Shown here one piece after another: positions 26,662 through 35,526 of a stretch of 64,000 nt of DNA (within the stretch, counting starts at the first letter, position 1; every line of letters starts with the position of its first letter). The position numbers and the translations under genes were made by a program. This DNA is from Paraglaciecola hydrolytica (GTDB lineage: Bacteria; Pseudomonadota; Gammaproteobacteria; Enterobacterales; Alteromonadaceae): positions 190,101 to 254,100 of the forward strand of contig NZ_LSNE01000003.1 in NCBI RefSeq assembly GCF_001565895.1. The letters are read 5' to 3'. Below the pieces are notes generated by a model. The model was not told where the DNA came from. It did no database searches and saw nothing but the letters and a program-made list of their open reading frames with translations.

Positions 26662-28248
26662 ATGATTAATTTAACCCAACAATCTTACATTGCTGGTACC
26701 TGGCTTGCTCCTCAAGGCAGTGTTTTTCAAGCGCAAGATCCTGCGACTTTGGACTTGTTAGCGCAACATCACAGTTGCCAACAAAACGAAGTTGAGCAAG
26801 CCCTGCAAGCCGCGACCTGTGCTTTTCCAGCTTTTAGCCAAACGTCTATCAGCGCCCGAGCGGCATTTCTCGAAGCTATTGCCTTAGAAATTGAAGCATT
26901 AGGCGAGCAATTATTAAATGTATGTAACCAAGAAACTGGTTTAGGCATTCCAAGATTAACCGGTGAACGTGGTCGCACTACTGGGCAAATACGAGCCTTT
27001 GCCACCATCGTTAAAAACAGTAGTTGGGTACAAGCCAGTATTGATACCGCTGATGCACAACGCCAACCTGTACCTAAGCCGGATTTACGTAAGCTATTAA
27101 AACCCCTTGGTCCGGTTGCGGTATTTGGTGCTTCAAATTTTCCTTTTGCCTTTGGCACACTAGGCGGAGATACCATTTCAGCCCTGGCCTCGGGTAATCC
27201 TGTGATTGTCAAAGGCCATCCTTCACATCCTGCTAGTAATGAACTTTTTGCCAGTGTGATGGATAAAGCTATCGCAAAATCGGGCATGCCAAAGGGGGTA
27301 TTTTCATTATTGCAGGGCAATACCATCTCGTTATCCATTGAATTGGTGACACATCCACTCACTCAAGCGGTTGGTTTTACTGGCTCATTAAATGCTGGCA
27401 GAGCAATAATGGATGCCGTGGCAAGACGCACTAAACCTATTCCTGTCTATGCAGAGATGGGCAGTGTTAATCCGGTATTCATGACACATAATGCCTTACT
27501 TCAATCAGGCGCAAGCATTGCGCAAAATCTGGCTAACTCAGTGTGTTTAGGCACGGGGCAATTTTGTACTTCTCCGGGAGTGGTTGTTATCCAAAAAAAT
27601 CCAGTCTTTGTAAGTTTAGTCGCGCAAGGTATGGACAAAAACCCCAGAAACCTACTGTTAAACCAAGGCATAGGCAAAGCCTTTGCGCAGGGTGTTAAAC
27701 AGTTTTTGCACTATCCAGAGGTGAATTGGGTTAACAGTAATAACCAAGCATTAGAACCTTCGATTCAACCAGCTAACATTGTACTTACTGCCTCTGCTGC
27801 AACATTTTTAGCTAATCCAGATTTACAACACGAAGTATTTGGCCCAGCAACACTGATTGTTGAATGCGATAACGAACAAGAGTTTATTGCTATTGCCCAA
27901 GCGTTAGACGGTAACTTAACAGCGAGTATTCACACCACCGAACAAGATACCGCATTGGTAAAAAGTTTAATGGCAGAACTCGAGCAAAAAGTAGGGCGTA
28001 TTATATTTAATGGTTTTCCAACCGGTGTTGAAGTTTGTGGTTCACAAAATCACGGCGGCCCTTATCCATCTTCATCGGTAGCCTCTTCAACCAGTGTGGG
28101 GATTGATGCTATCTACCGCTTTGTAAGATTTGTTAGCTACCAAGATACCCCTAACAACCTTTTACCTGTTGAATTACAAAATAGTAACCCACTCAACATC
28201 ATGCGCCGCATTAACGGCGCGTTCACGACGGATCCAATCACAAAATAA
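26662..28248 (+). CDS. 2-oxoglutarate semialdehyde (2,5-dioxopentanoate) dehydrogenase
   Basis: A 528-residue NADP/NAD-dependent aldehyde dehydrogenase of the KGSA dehydrogenase type. The cofactor region has FGASNFPFAFGTLGGDTISALASGNPVIVKGHPSHP. The general base Glu lies in YAEMGSVNPVF and the catalytic Cys in LGTGQFCTSPGV. In the Weimberg and arabinonate pathways it oxidises 2-oxoglutarate semialdehyde to 2-oxoglutarate, which enters the TCA cycle. It follows xylX and completes the three-enzyme module in one operon. After it a 436-bp spacer separates this module from the next seven genes. Confidence 0.9.
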   Translation: MINLTQQSYIAGTWLAPQGSVFQAQDPATLDLLAQHHSCQQNEVEQALQAATCAFPAFSQTSISARAAFLEAIALEIEALGEQLLNVCNQETGLGIPRLTGERGRTTGQIRAFATIVKNSSWVQASIDTADAQRQPVPKPDLRKLLKPLGPVAVFGASNFPFAFGTLGGDTISALASGNPVIVKGHPSHPASNELFASVMDKAIAKSGMPKGVFSLLQGNTISLSIELVTHPLTQAVGFTGSLNAGRAIMDAVARRTKPIPVYAEMGSVNPVFMTHNALLQSGASIAQNLANSVCLGTGQFCTSPGVVVIQKNPVFVSLVAQGMDKNPRNLLLNQGIGKAFAQGVKQFLHYPEVNWVNSNNQALEPSIQPANIVLTASAATFLANPDLQHEVFGPATLIVECDNEQEFIAIAQALDGNLTASIHTTEQDTALVKSLMAELEQKVGRIIFNGFPTGVEVCGSQNHGGPYPSSSVASSTSVGIDAIYRFVRFVSYQDTPNNLLPVELQNSNPLNIMRRINGAFTTDPITK

Positions 28249-28684
28249 TGAATTACCTGTATCCCCTTTATCATTGGAATTGCACGGCGGCCGCAAAGGA
28301 ACTCAGCCCCATGAGCTTAACCGAACAAAGTGATTCGGGTGAGTGGGTGCAGCCAACAAAGGTTCCGTTTCAAAGATGAAGGGTAGAGTAAACCACATGA
28401 CTGGAGGTGCAAGGATGCACCACTTGCCCTCACACGCCTTATTCTCGTTTTGCTTTATTCTCCATGTCATTAAAATTAATGATTCTTTCTCGCTAGGTCG
28501 CTTAATTTATATAGCCCCAAGTGCTTATTACTGAGTACCAAAATAATTACCAGCGCCGAATTTGTTGCATAGATTTGCCGAATTTATGTTAGGAGTTTGT
28601 AGCAACAGCAAGGTAGGATTGTTAACATAAAATTAACCTATTTCTGTATTCCGAAATAGACCAGTAAAATTGAGTTAAGGAATT
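28249..28684. repeat. Structured intergenic region, probable dispersed repeat plus promoter
   Basis: A 436-bp spacer with no supported gene. The stretch 28281-28380 has base composition unlike its AT-rich surroundings and can fold: ACTCAGCCC (28301-28309) pairs with GGGTGAGT (28337-28344) with one bulge. Its ending, CCAACAAAGGTTCCGTTTC followed by AAGATGAAGGGTA, recalls a short intergenic repeat seen in Alteromonadales genomes (recollection, not checked). A second hairpin, GGTGCA-AGGA-TGCACC, lies at 28406-28421. Nearer the next gene, CTATTTC/GAAATAG (28638-28659) is a 7-bp inverted repeat that may be an operator for a second promoter. Confidence 0.5.
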
Positions 28685-29851
28685 ATGGCAAAATCCAAGA
28701 TAAGAATGGGCATGGTTGGCGGTGGTCAAGGTGCTTTCATTGGGGCAGTACACCGTATTGCCGCTAATATTGATGGTGAGATAGAACTCGTTTGTGGCGC
28801 ATTTAGTTCTAACGGTGAACGCAGCGTCGCATCAGGTGCCGATTTATATTTACCCGCCAATAGATGTTACGCCACTTATACCGAGATGTTTGCAGCCGAA
28901 GCTAAACTGCCTGCAGAGCAAAGAATGCAATTTGTGGCAATAGTCACGCCTAATCATTTGCATTTTGCGGTGGCCAAAGCGGCACTAGAAGCTGGTTTTC
29001 ATGTACTGAGTGACAAGCCTGCTACTTTCAATTTGCAACAAGCGGTTGACCTTGCAGAGGTGGTGAAAACCTCAGGCCAACTTTATGGTTTAACCCATAC
29101 CTACAACGGTTACCCGCTGGTTAAACAAGCTCAGCACATAGTCGCCAGTGGTCAGCTAGGCAAAATTACTAAAGTCATTGTCGAATATACCCAAGGCTGG
29201 TTAGCTGATAAAGCAGGTGATTCCGGCAAACAAGCCGCTTGGCGGGTTGATCCTAAACAAGCGGGGATTAGCTGCTGTATGGGTGATATTGGTGTGCATG
29301 CGGCCAATCTTGCTGAATATGTCACCGGTGCCAAAATTTCTGCCATGTGTTCAGACTTAAACAGCGTAGTTGATGGTCGACTATTAGATGATGATGGTAC
29401 GGTACTATTACGTTTTGACAATGGCGCTCGTGGTGTTTTGCTCTCCAGCCAAGTGCAAGTCGGTGACGAAAATAATCTGCGTTTACGTATATTTGGCGAC
29501 AAAGGCAGCATTGAATGGTCGCAACTTGAACCTAACAGTTTATGGTTAAAATCCAATACCGCGCCGACTCAACTTATTCGCACAGGTGTCGGTGAGTTTT
29601 GCCCTGCTGCACAAGCGGCTATTCGCACTCCCGCAGGTCATCCAGAAGGTTATTTAGAAGCCTTTGCCAATATTTATGGCAACTTTGTTAAACAGATCAG
29701 AGCCTTTGAAGCCGGTGAAGAACACTCAAATGCCACCTTTGACGTGCCTGGCATTGATGAAGCGATCCGTGGCATGGCCTTTATAGAAAACAGTGTGATC
29801 TTCAGTCAATCAGAAACGAAATGGCATGACTTCGTTATCTCTCCACTTTAA
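28685..29851 (+). CDS. Gfo/Idh/MocA-family sugar oxidoreductase
   Basis: A 388-residue cytosolic NAD(P)-dependent oxidoreductase. The N-terminal Rossmann fold begins RMGMVGGGQGAFIG and contains VAIVTPNHLHFAVAKAALEAGFHVLSDKPATF, where DKP replaces the usual EKP lysine motif of the family. The C-terminal sheet domain follows, with CCMGDIGVHAANLAEYVTG giving the catalytic His region. Members interconvert hydroxyl and keto groups on sugars; in operons with DUF1080 and GMC proteins they are thought to act on 3-keto sugars. It opens the second half of the rightward series and has AAGGA just before its ATG. Confidence 0.88.
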   Translation: MAKSKIRMGMVGGGQGAFIGAVHRIAANIDGEIELVCGAFSSNGERSVASGADLYLPANRCYATYTEMFAAEAKLPAEQRMQFVAIVTPNHLHFAVAKAALEAGFHVLSDKPATFNLQQAVDLAEVVKTSGQLYGLTHTYNGYPLVKQAQHIVASGQLGKITKVIVEYTQGWLADKAGDSGKQAAWRVDPKQAGISCCMGDIGVHAANLAEYVTGAKISAMCSDLNSVVDGRLLDDDGTVLLRFDNGARGVLLSSQVQVGDENNLRLRIFGDKGSIEWSQLEPNSLWLKSNTAPTQLIRTGVGEFCPAAQAAIRTPAGHPEGYLEAFANIYGNFVKQIRAFEAGEEHSNATFDVPGIDEAIRGMAFIENSVIFSQSETKWHDFVISPL

Positions 29852-29869
29852 TCAATCAGGACAGTCAAG

Positions 29870-30925
29870 ATGAAACAAATCAAAGGACCAGGGATTTTTT
29901 TAGCGCAATTTGCTGGCAACGATAGCCCTTTTAATTCTTTTCCAGAAATCTGTAAATGGGCAGCAGGCAACGGCTTTAAAGGCATTCAAGTGCCATCGTG
30001 GGACGGCCGTTTATTTGACTTGGAAAAAGCCGGTACCAGTAAAGATTATTGTGATGAAATCGCCGGCATTGCCAAACAATCTGGCTTAGAAATCACTGAG
30101 CTATCGACTCATTTACAAGGCCAGTTAGTCGCGGTTCACCCCGCTTATGACCAAATGTTTGATGGTTTTGCGCCAGCTAGCGTGCACGGTAATCCTGCCG
30201 CTCGTACTGAGTGGGCCGTTAAACAAATGAAATTGGCCGCTAAAGCCAGCCAATATTTAGGTTTGAAAGGGCATGCGAGTTTTTCAGGCGCACTGTTATG
30301 GCAGACCTTTTACCCTTGGCCACAACGCCCTGCAGGCTTAGTTGAACAAGGTTTTGCCGAATTAGCAAAACGTTGGAAACCGATTCTGAACGCCTTTGAT
30401 GATGCGGGTGTCGATGTTTGTTATGAACTTCATCCAGGTGAAGATTTACATGATGGTGTGACATTTGAGCGCTTCTTGGAAGCGGTAGATAACCACCCTC
30501 GTGCCAACATTCTTTATGACCCAAGCCACTTTGTACTGCAACAACTGGATTATTTGGCCTTCATCGATATTTATCATGAACGTATTAAAGCCTTCCATGT
30601 AAAAGATGCCGAGTTCACCCCGAATGGGCGTTCTGGTGTCTACGGTGGATATCAAGGATGGATTGATCGTCCTGGACGTTTTCGTTCACTAGGCGACGGG
30701 CAAATCAACTTTAAGAGCATATTCAGCAAATTGACACAGTACAATTTTGATGGATGGGCTGTTATGGAGTGGGAATGTGCTATCAAACATCCTGAAGATG
30801 GGGCGGCAGAAGGCGCTAAATTTATTAGTGAGCATCTGATTAGACCGACAGAAAAAGCCTTCGACGACTTTGCTGGTGTGGAAAAAGACGTTGAAATGAA
30901 TAACAAAATACTCGGCATTAAATAA
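29870..30925 (+). CDS. Sugar phosphate isomerase/epimerase-like TIM barrel, cytosolic
   Basis: A 351-residue protein of the xylose-isomerase-like/AP-endonuclease-2 TIM-barrel superfamily. Metal-binding and strand-end motifs are visible: VCYELHPGEDLHDG, ANILYDPSHFVLQQLDY, IKAFHVKDAEFTPNGRSG and WAVMEWECAIKHPEDG. There is no signal peptide. Members are isomerases, epimerases or dehydratases of sugars and inositols; this one is always a neighbour of Gfo/Idh oxidoreductases in similar clusters, which fits isomerisation of an oxidised sugar. It lies 18 nt after the oxidoreductase and 13 nt before the transporter, so it is co-transcribed with both. Confidence 0.85.
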   Translation: MKQIKGPGIFLAQFAGNDSPFNSFPEICKWAAGNGFKGIQVPSWDGRLFDLEKAGTSKDYCDEIAGIAKQSGLEITELSTHLQGQLVAVHPAYDQMFDGFAPASVHGNPAARTEWAVKQMKLAAKASQYLGLKGHASFSGALLWQTFYPWPQRPAGLVEQGFAELAKRWKPILNAFDDAGVDVCYELHPGEDLHDGVTFERFLEAVDNHPRANILYDPSHFVLQQLDYLAFIDIYHERIKAFHVKDAEFTPNGRSGVYGGYQGWIDRPGRFRSLGDGQINFKSIFSKLTQYNFDGWAVMEWECAIKHPEDGAAEGAKFISEHLIRPTEKAFDDFAGVEKDVEMNNKILGIK

Positions 30926-30938
30926 GGTAAATAATAAT

Positions 30939-32171
30939 ATGAGTGCAACAAACAACATTTCAGATAAAGACGCTAAACGCGTCTTTCGTATCAGTTGTAT
31001 CGCCCTAATCGTCACTGCGATGACCTTTGCTATCCGCGCTGGGATCTTGCCAGAATTAGGCCAAAAATACGGCTTAAGTGGTGAAGAACTGGGCTGGATC
31101 GCCAGTATGGCCTTTTTAGGTTTCCCACTGGCCATGATGTTTGGTGGCATTCTGTATAACGCCATTGGCCCTAAACTCATTGTTTGGTTAGCCTTTATCG
31201 GTCACGCCTTAGGATTAATCTTAACTATCATCGCCGATGGATTTTGGGGCTTGATGATCTCAACCTTCTTAGTCGGTTTTGCCAACGGTTTAGTCGAAGC
31301 AGGCTGTAATCCCATTATCGCGCAACTCTATCCCGATAATAAAACCGCAATGTTAAATAGATTTCACGTATGGTTCCCAGGCGGTATCGTGATTGGCTCT
31401 TTAGTTTCTGCCGCAATGGCTAAGTTAGGCCTAGGTTGGGAAGCTCAAGTCGCCACTATGTTGGTACCAACGGCTATCTACGGCGTAATGATGTTAGGGT
31501 TTACCTTCCCTAAATTAGAAAGCGAAGTCGATTCCACCAGCGGCAACTTGAAAGCGCTAATTAACCCTATCTACATCTTTTTAGCTGTGTGCATGACCAT
31601 GACAGCGGTAAGTGAATTTGGTCCAGGACAATGGATTAACAAAATTCTAGAAGCCTCTGGCGCAACTCCAATGTTAATTTTAGCCTTGATTACCGGCATC
31701 ATGGCCCTTGGTCGTTATTATGCTGGCCCACTAGTACATAAACTAAGCCCTCCAGGTGTGTTATTGGTTTCGGCTGTATTAGCCAGCTTAGGTTTGTTTT
31801 TAATGACGCAACTTTCAGGTACCGCTGTTTATTTTGCTGCCGTAGTATTTGCCTTAGGTATTACCTACTTCTGGCCAACTATGATTGGTTGTACCGCAGA
31901 ATACACCCCTAAAACAGGTGCCTTGGGTATGTCGCTAATGGGCGGCGCGGGCATGTTTGCTATGGGTATTTGGAATCCCATTATTGGTGGTTGGATTGAT
32001 TCTGCCACTAAAGAAGCAACAGCTGCAGGTTTAAGCGGTAACGAACTCGCTTTGGCGTCGGGGCAAGCGGCGCTTAATAACCTGATCATGTTCCCCTTGG
32101 TACTAATTGTGTTGTTTGCTGGATTTTACTGGTTCATGCGTAAATCAAATTCAGCCGCGGCTAGTCACTAA
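30939..32171 (+). CDS. MFS transporter of the oxidised-sugar operon
   Basis: A 410-residue major facilitator with about 12 membrane helices. An early basic cytosolic N-terminus (SDKDAKRVFR) precedes helix 1; AEFTP-like and RFHVWFPGGIVIGSL motifs resemble fucose/glucose permease-like and sugar:proton symporters of the FHS branch. It presumably moves the product of the periplasmic GMC/DUF1080 steps into the cytosol, where the Gfo/Idh and Weimberg enzymes act. It is embedded in the operon with AAGG before its ATG. The substrate is inferred only from position. Confidence 0.85.
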   Translation: MSATNNISDKDAKRVFRISCIALIVTAMTFAIRAGILPELGQKYGLSGEELGWIASMAFLGFPLAMMFGGILYNAIGPKLIVWLAFIGHALGLILTIIADGFWGLMISTFLVGFANGLVEAGCNPIIAQLYPDNKTAMLNRFHVWFPGGIVIGSLVSAAMAKLGLGWEAQVATMLVPTAIYGVMMLGFTFPKLESEVDSTSGNLKALINPIYIFLAVCMTMTAVSEFGPGQWINKILEASGATPMLILALITGIMALGRYYAGPLVHKLSPPGVLLVSAVLASLGLFLMTQLSGTAVYFAAVVFALGITYFWPTMIGCTAEYTPKTGALGMSLMGGAGMFAMGIWNPIIGGWIDSATKEATAAGLSGNELALASGQAALNNLIMFPLVLIVLFAGFYWFMRKSNSAAASH

Positions 32172-32187
32172 TTAATACGGGAAATTT

Positions 32188-33126
32188 ATGTCAACTCAAA
32201 ACCTTAATGTAACTACAACAGAGCAGATTTCTGACTCTCGCCGTCAAATAATAAAAAATTTGGCGGCAGGTGCTGCAGGTGTTGGATTGCTCTCTCAGGT
32301 AAGCAACAGCACTGCAGCAGAGGCCAAAACACCTCAATCAGTAAACCGCCCTCTGAAAGGCAATATTCACCATTCTATGGCACGCTGGACTTATCAAGAT
32401 CTCAGTGTTGAAGAGCTCTGTCAGGTTGTAATAAAACTAGGGTTCAGTGCAATTGATTTAATTGGCCCAGATGAATGGCCGATACTCAAAAAATATGGTG
32501 TACATAGTTCAATGTGTAATGGCGCTGAACTTAATCTAACCGATGGTTGGGGAGACACACAGTTTCATGAAGCGCTCATCGTGCGTTATCACCGTCACAT
32601 TGATTTAGTCGCTGATGCGGGTTACACCAATCTGATTTGTTTTAGTGGTAACAAACGGGGAATGGCGCCAGAAGTTGGATTGGAAAATGCGGTCTTAGGA
32701 CTTAAACAAATCTTACCCCATGCTGAGAAGCGTGGGGTCATTCTGCAAATGGAACTGTTTAACAGTAAAGTCAATCACCCCGATTATTTTGCCGACAACT
32801 CCGCTTGGGGCATTGAACTGTGCAAACGTTTAGACTCACCAAACTTTAAACTGCTTTACGATATTTATCATATGCAGATCAGTGAAGGCGACATCATCCG
32901 CACTATTAAAGATAACCACCAATATTTTGGTCATTATCATACTGCTGGTGTACCTGGACGCCACGAAATTGATGAGTCACAAGAATTATTTTATCCGGCT
33001 ATCGCTAAGGCCATTTTAGCCACTGGTTTTAAAGGCTATTTAGCGCAGGAATTTCTTCCTACCCCGCCAGATATGCCGGGAAAAATTGAATCATTACGCC
33101 AGGCCATTCAAATTTGTGATGTGTAA
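32188..33126 (+). CDS. Exported hydroxypyruvate-isomerase-like TIM barrel (Tat signal)
   Basis: A 312-residue xylose-isomerase-like TIM barrel of the hydroxypyruvate isomerase type. It begins with a twin-arginine-like signal: SRRQIIKNLAAGAAGVGLLS at about 17-36, followed by a polar linker TAAEAKTP. Family motifs are MELFNSKVNHPDYFADNS, KLLYDIYHMQISEGD, YFGHYHTAGVPGRHEID and GYLAQEFLP; the Glu, Asp and His ligands are all present. A cofactor-binding-type Tat signal on this fold suggests folded export to the periplasm, where it could isomerise or epimerise a keto sugar. It differs from the cytosolic TIM barrel two genes upstream in both length and location. Confidence 0.85.
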   Translation: MSTQNLNVTTTEQISDSRRQIIKNLAAGAAGVGLLSQVSNSTAAEAKTPQSVNRPLKGNIHHSMARWTYQDLSVEELCQVVIKLGFSAIDLIGPDEWPILKKYGVHSSMCNGAELNLTDGWGDTQFHEALIVRYHRHIDLVADAGYTNLICFSGNKRGMAPEVGLENAVLGLKQILPHAEKRGVILQMELFNSKVNHPDYFADNSAWGIELCKRLDSPNFKLLYDIYHMQISEGDIIRTIKDNHQYFGHYHTAGVPGRHEIDESQELFYPAIAKAILATGFKGYLAQEFLPTPPDMPGKIESLRQAIQICDV

Positions 33127-33176
33127 ACAAACCCTAGGTAGTGATAAAACAAACTAAGTTGTTGAACGAGAAATTT

Positions 33177-34862
33177 ATGGCAAATAATGATTATGATGCG
33201 ATCGTAGTTGGTTCTGGGATCAGTGGCGGTTGGGCCGCAAAAGAGCTAGCACAGAAAGGCTTAAAAGTGTTGATGCTCGAACGTGGGCGCAACATTGAAC
33301 ATATCAAAGACTACACCAATGCAATGCATGAGGCTTGGGACTATCCTCACCGCGGTTTAGCCACCCAACAAATGAAAGCAGATTATCCAACGTTAGCGCG
33401 CGAATATACTCTGAATGAACCCACTGCAGGCATGTGGGCAACCAACAAAGACCACCCTTATACCGAAGTAAAACGTTTTGACTGGTTTAGGGGCTACCAC
33501 ATGGGCGGACGTTCGTTATTATGGGGTCGTCAAAGTTACCGTTGGAACGCCGAAGATTTTACCGCCAACCTGAAAGAAGGCATCGCCGTAGACTGGCCCA
33601 TACGCTACGAAGAACTTGCTCCTTGGTATGATTATGTCGAAAAATTTGCAGGCATTGCAGGTACCAACGAAGGTTTAGATGTATTACCCGATGGGCAGTT
33701 TTTACCACCTATACCTCTGAATATGGTTGAAAAAGACGTCGCTAAACGTTTAGAAAAAGTCTACAAAGGCATGCGTCATCTTATTCATAGCCGTACAGCT
33801 AACATCACTCAGGCGATGCCAGAGCAAGATCGTGTTGGTTGTCAGTATCGTAATAAATGCTGGCTTGGCTGTCCTTTCGGTGGTTACTTCAGTACACAAT
33901 CGTCTACCTTACCTGTGGCACTAAAAACCGGTAACTTGACTGTACGCCCTTATTCTATTGTGACTCAGGTGCTGTATGACAAGAACACAAAAAGAGCCAC
34001 TGGTGTTGAAGTCTTAGATTCTGAAACCAATCAAACTTACGTGTTTAACAGTAAAATCGTGTTTTTGAATGCCTCGACCTTAAACTCAACCTGGATCATG
34101 ATGAACTCTGCTTCCGATATATGGCAAGGTGGTTTAGGTTCAAGCTCGGGTGAATTAGGTCACAACGTCATGGATCACCATCTTTCTATTGGTGCACAAG
34201 GCACCATCGAAGGATATGAAGACAAATATTATTCTGGCCGTCGCCCTTGTGGATTTTATATCCCACGATATCGCAATTGGGGTGGCGACAAACGTGATTA
34301 TGTACGTGGATTTGGATATCAAGGCTCTGCTTCACGTGGCAACTGGCAACAGAATGTGGCCGAACTGGGTGTAGGTGCAGACTTAAAAAATGCACTGGCT
34401 GAACCGGGATCATGGAATATCGGCATGGGTGGTTTTGGTGAAATATTACCTGATCATCGTAACAAAGTGAGCCTAGATAAAACGGTAAAAGACAAATGGG
34501 GTTTACCGGTACTATCTATGGATGCTGAGTTACAAGCCAATGAAAAACGTATGCGTAAAGACATGAAACAAGATGCCATAGACATGTTAGAAGCGGCGGG
34601 CGTAAAAAATGTACGTGGTTGGGACGGCGAATCTCCCTTAGGTAAAGGCATTCACGAAATGGGTACGGCACGTATGGGCCGTGATGCCAAAACGTCGGTA
34701 CTGAATGCTAACAACCAAGTTTGGGACGCACCTAACGTATTTGTCACCGATGGTGCGTGTATGACCTCGGCTTCTTGTGTTAACCCTTCTTTGACTTATA
34801 TGGCTATCACTGCCAGAGCAGCAAATTTTGCTGTTGAAGAGCTTAAAAAGAGGAATCTGTAA
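33177..34862 (+). CDS. GMC-type FAD-dependent sugar dehydrogenase, large subunit
   Basis: A flavoprotein of about 561 residues. The FAD-binding motif YDAIVVGSGISGGWAAKELA starts at residue 6, and HMGGRSLLWGRQSYRW and GCQYRNKCWLGCPFG (Cys-rich) follow. The catalytic pair region is IHEMGTARMG (His) and SCVNPSLTYMA (Asn) near the C-terminus. It resembles gluconate/glucoside-3-dehydrogenase large subunits, which oxidise sugars and pass electrons to the respiratory chain. It has no signal of its own; export by riding with the Tat-tagged small subunit encoded next is expected. I choose ATG 33177 over the upstream GTG 33141 because it gives the usual MANNDYDAIVVG start. Its stop overlaps the next ATG. 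Confidence 0.9.
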   Translation: MANNDYDAIVVGSGISGGWAAKELAQKGLKVLMLERGRNIEHIKDYTNAMHEAWDYPHRGLATQQMKADYPTLAREYTLNEPTAGMWATNKDHPYTEVKRFDWFRGYHMGGRSLLWGRQSYRWNAEDFTANLKEGIAVDWPIRYEELAPWYDYVEKFAGIAGTNEGLDVLPDGQFLPPIPLNMVEKDVAKRLEKVYKGMRHLIHSRTANITQAMPEQDRVGCQYRNKCWLGCPFGGYFSTQSSTLPVALKTGNLTVRPYSIVTQVLYDKNTKRATGVEVLDSETNQTYVFNSKIVFLNASTLNSTWIMMNSASDIWQGGLGSSSGELGHNVMDHHLSIGAQGTIEGYEDKYYSGRRPCGFYIPRYRNWGGDKRDYVRGFGYQGSASRGNWQQNVAELGVGADLKNALAEPGSWNIGMGGFGEILPDHRNKVSLDKTVKDKWGLPVLSMDAELQANEKRMRKDMKQDAIDMLEAAGVKNVRGWDGESPLGKGIHEMGTARMGRDAKTSVLNANNQVWDAPNVFVTDGACMTSASCVNPSLTYMAITARAANFAVEELKKRNL

Positions 34863-35476
34863 TGGAAAGACGCCAGTTACTCAAAATGATCATGGCCGCC
34901 AGTGGTGTTGCCATGGTCGGTGGCAATGCTTTGGCTTACGAAATGGGCAGCCCTGTTGCGTTATCAGCCACCCAGTTTAATCAAGATGATGTGATGTTGT
35001 TTAATGACATTGCAGAAGTGATCTTACCCCGCACGGACACACCCGGAGCGAAAGACGCTAACGTGGGTTTAATGGCCCTCATCTTAGCCAATGATTGTTA
35101 CAATACAAAAGAACGAGAACAGTTTGTAAAAGGCTTTCAAAGCTTGAATAAATTAACACAAAATAAATATGGCAAACCCTTCTTATTATTAAGCACTGAG
35201 CAAAAATCTAAATTTGTAAAAGGTTTAGATAAAGAAGCTAAAACCTATAATAAAAAACAAGAAATCTACTATGTTCCAGCGACCTCATTTGATCGCTATG
35301 CAAGTGAAGAGAACCCAGTAGTGCCGCACTTTTTTACCATGATCAAGCAGTTAACCATTTTCACCTTTTTTACCTCAAAAGAAGGTGCAACTAAGGTCTT
35401 ACGTTATGAAGCGATACCTGGCAAATATAATGGTGAACTTGATTATAAAAAAGGCGACCGTGCCTGGGCTACTTAA
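34862..35476 (+). CDS. Gluconate 2-dehydrogenase subunit 3-like protein, Tat-exported
   Basis: A 204-residue small subunit. The N-terminus MERRQLLKMIMAASGVAMVG is a twin-arginine signal (RRQLLK), ending near NALA. The body matches gluconate_2-dh3 proteins, including IAEVILPRTDTPGAKDANVG, and ends with a conserved Pro/Tyr-rich region. It pairs with the GMC flavoprotein, and the reading frames overlap as TAATG, so the two are made together. The small subunit probably carries the large one through the Tat system. A cytochrome c subunit, part of some three-subunit dehydrogenases, is not encoded nearby. Confidence 0.9.
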   Translation: MERRQLLKMIMAASGVAMVGGNALAYEMGSPVALSATQFNQDDVMLFNDIAEVILPRTDTPGAKDANVGLMALILANDCYNTKEREQFVKGFQSLNKLTQNKYGKPFLLLSTEQKSKFVKGLDKEAKTYNKKQEIYYVPATSFDRYASEENPVVPHFFTMIKQLTIFTFFTSKEGATKVLRYEAIPGKYNGELDYKKGDRAWAT

Positions 35477-35526
35477 TAAAATAATGTAGATTTAAAGCGT
35501 AATAAATCATTAATGAGTGGAATGTT

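Noticed and set aside
26769-27362. 197-codon open frame on the minus strand
   Set aside because: It lies wholly inside the aldehyde dehydrogenase gene, which has full family motifs; the antisense product shows no domain or start site.
30689-31180. 163-codon open frame on the minus strand
   Set aside because: It spans the end of one TIM-barrel gene and the start of the MFS gene, both well supported; no ribosome-binding site or family match was seen.
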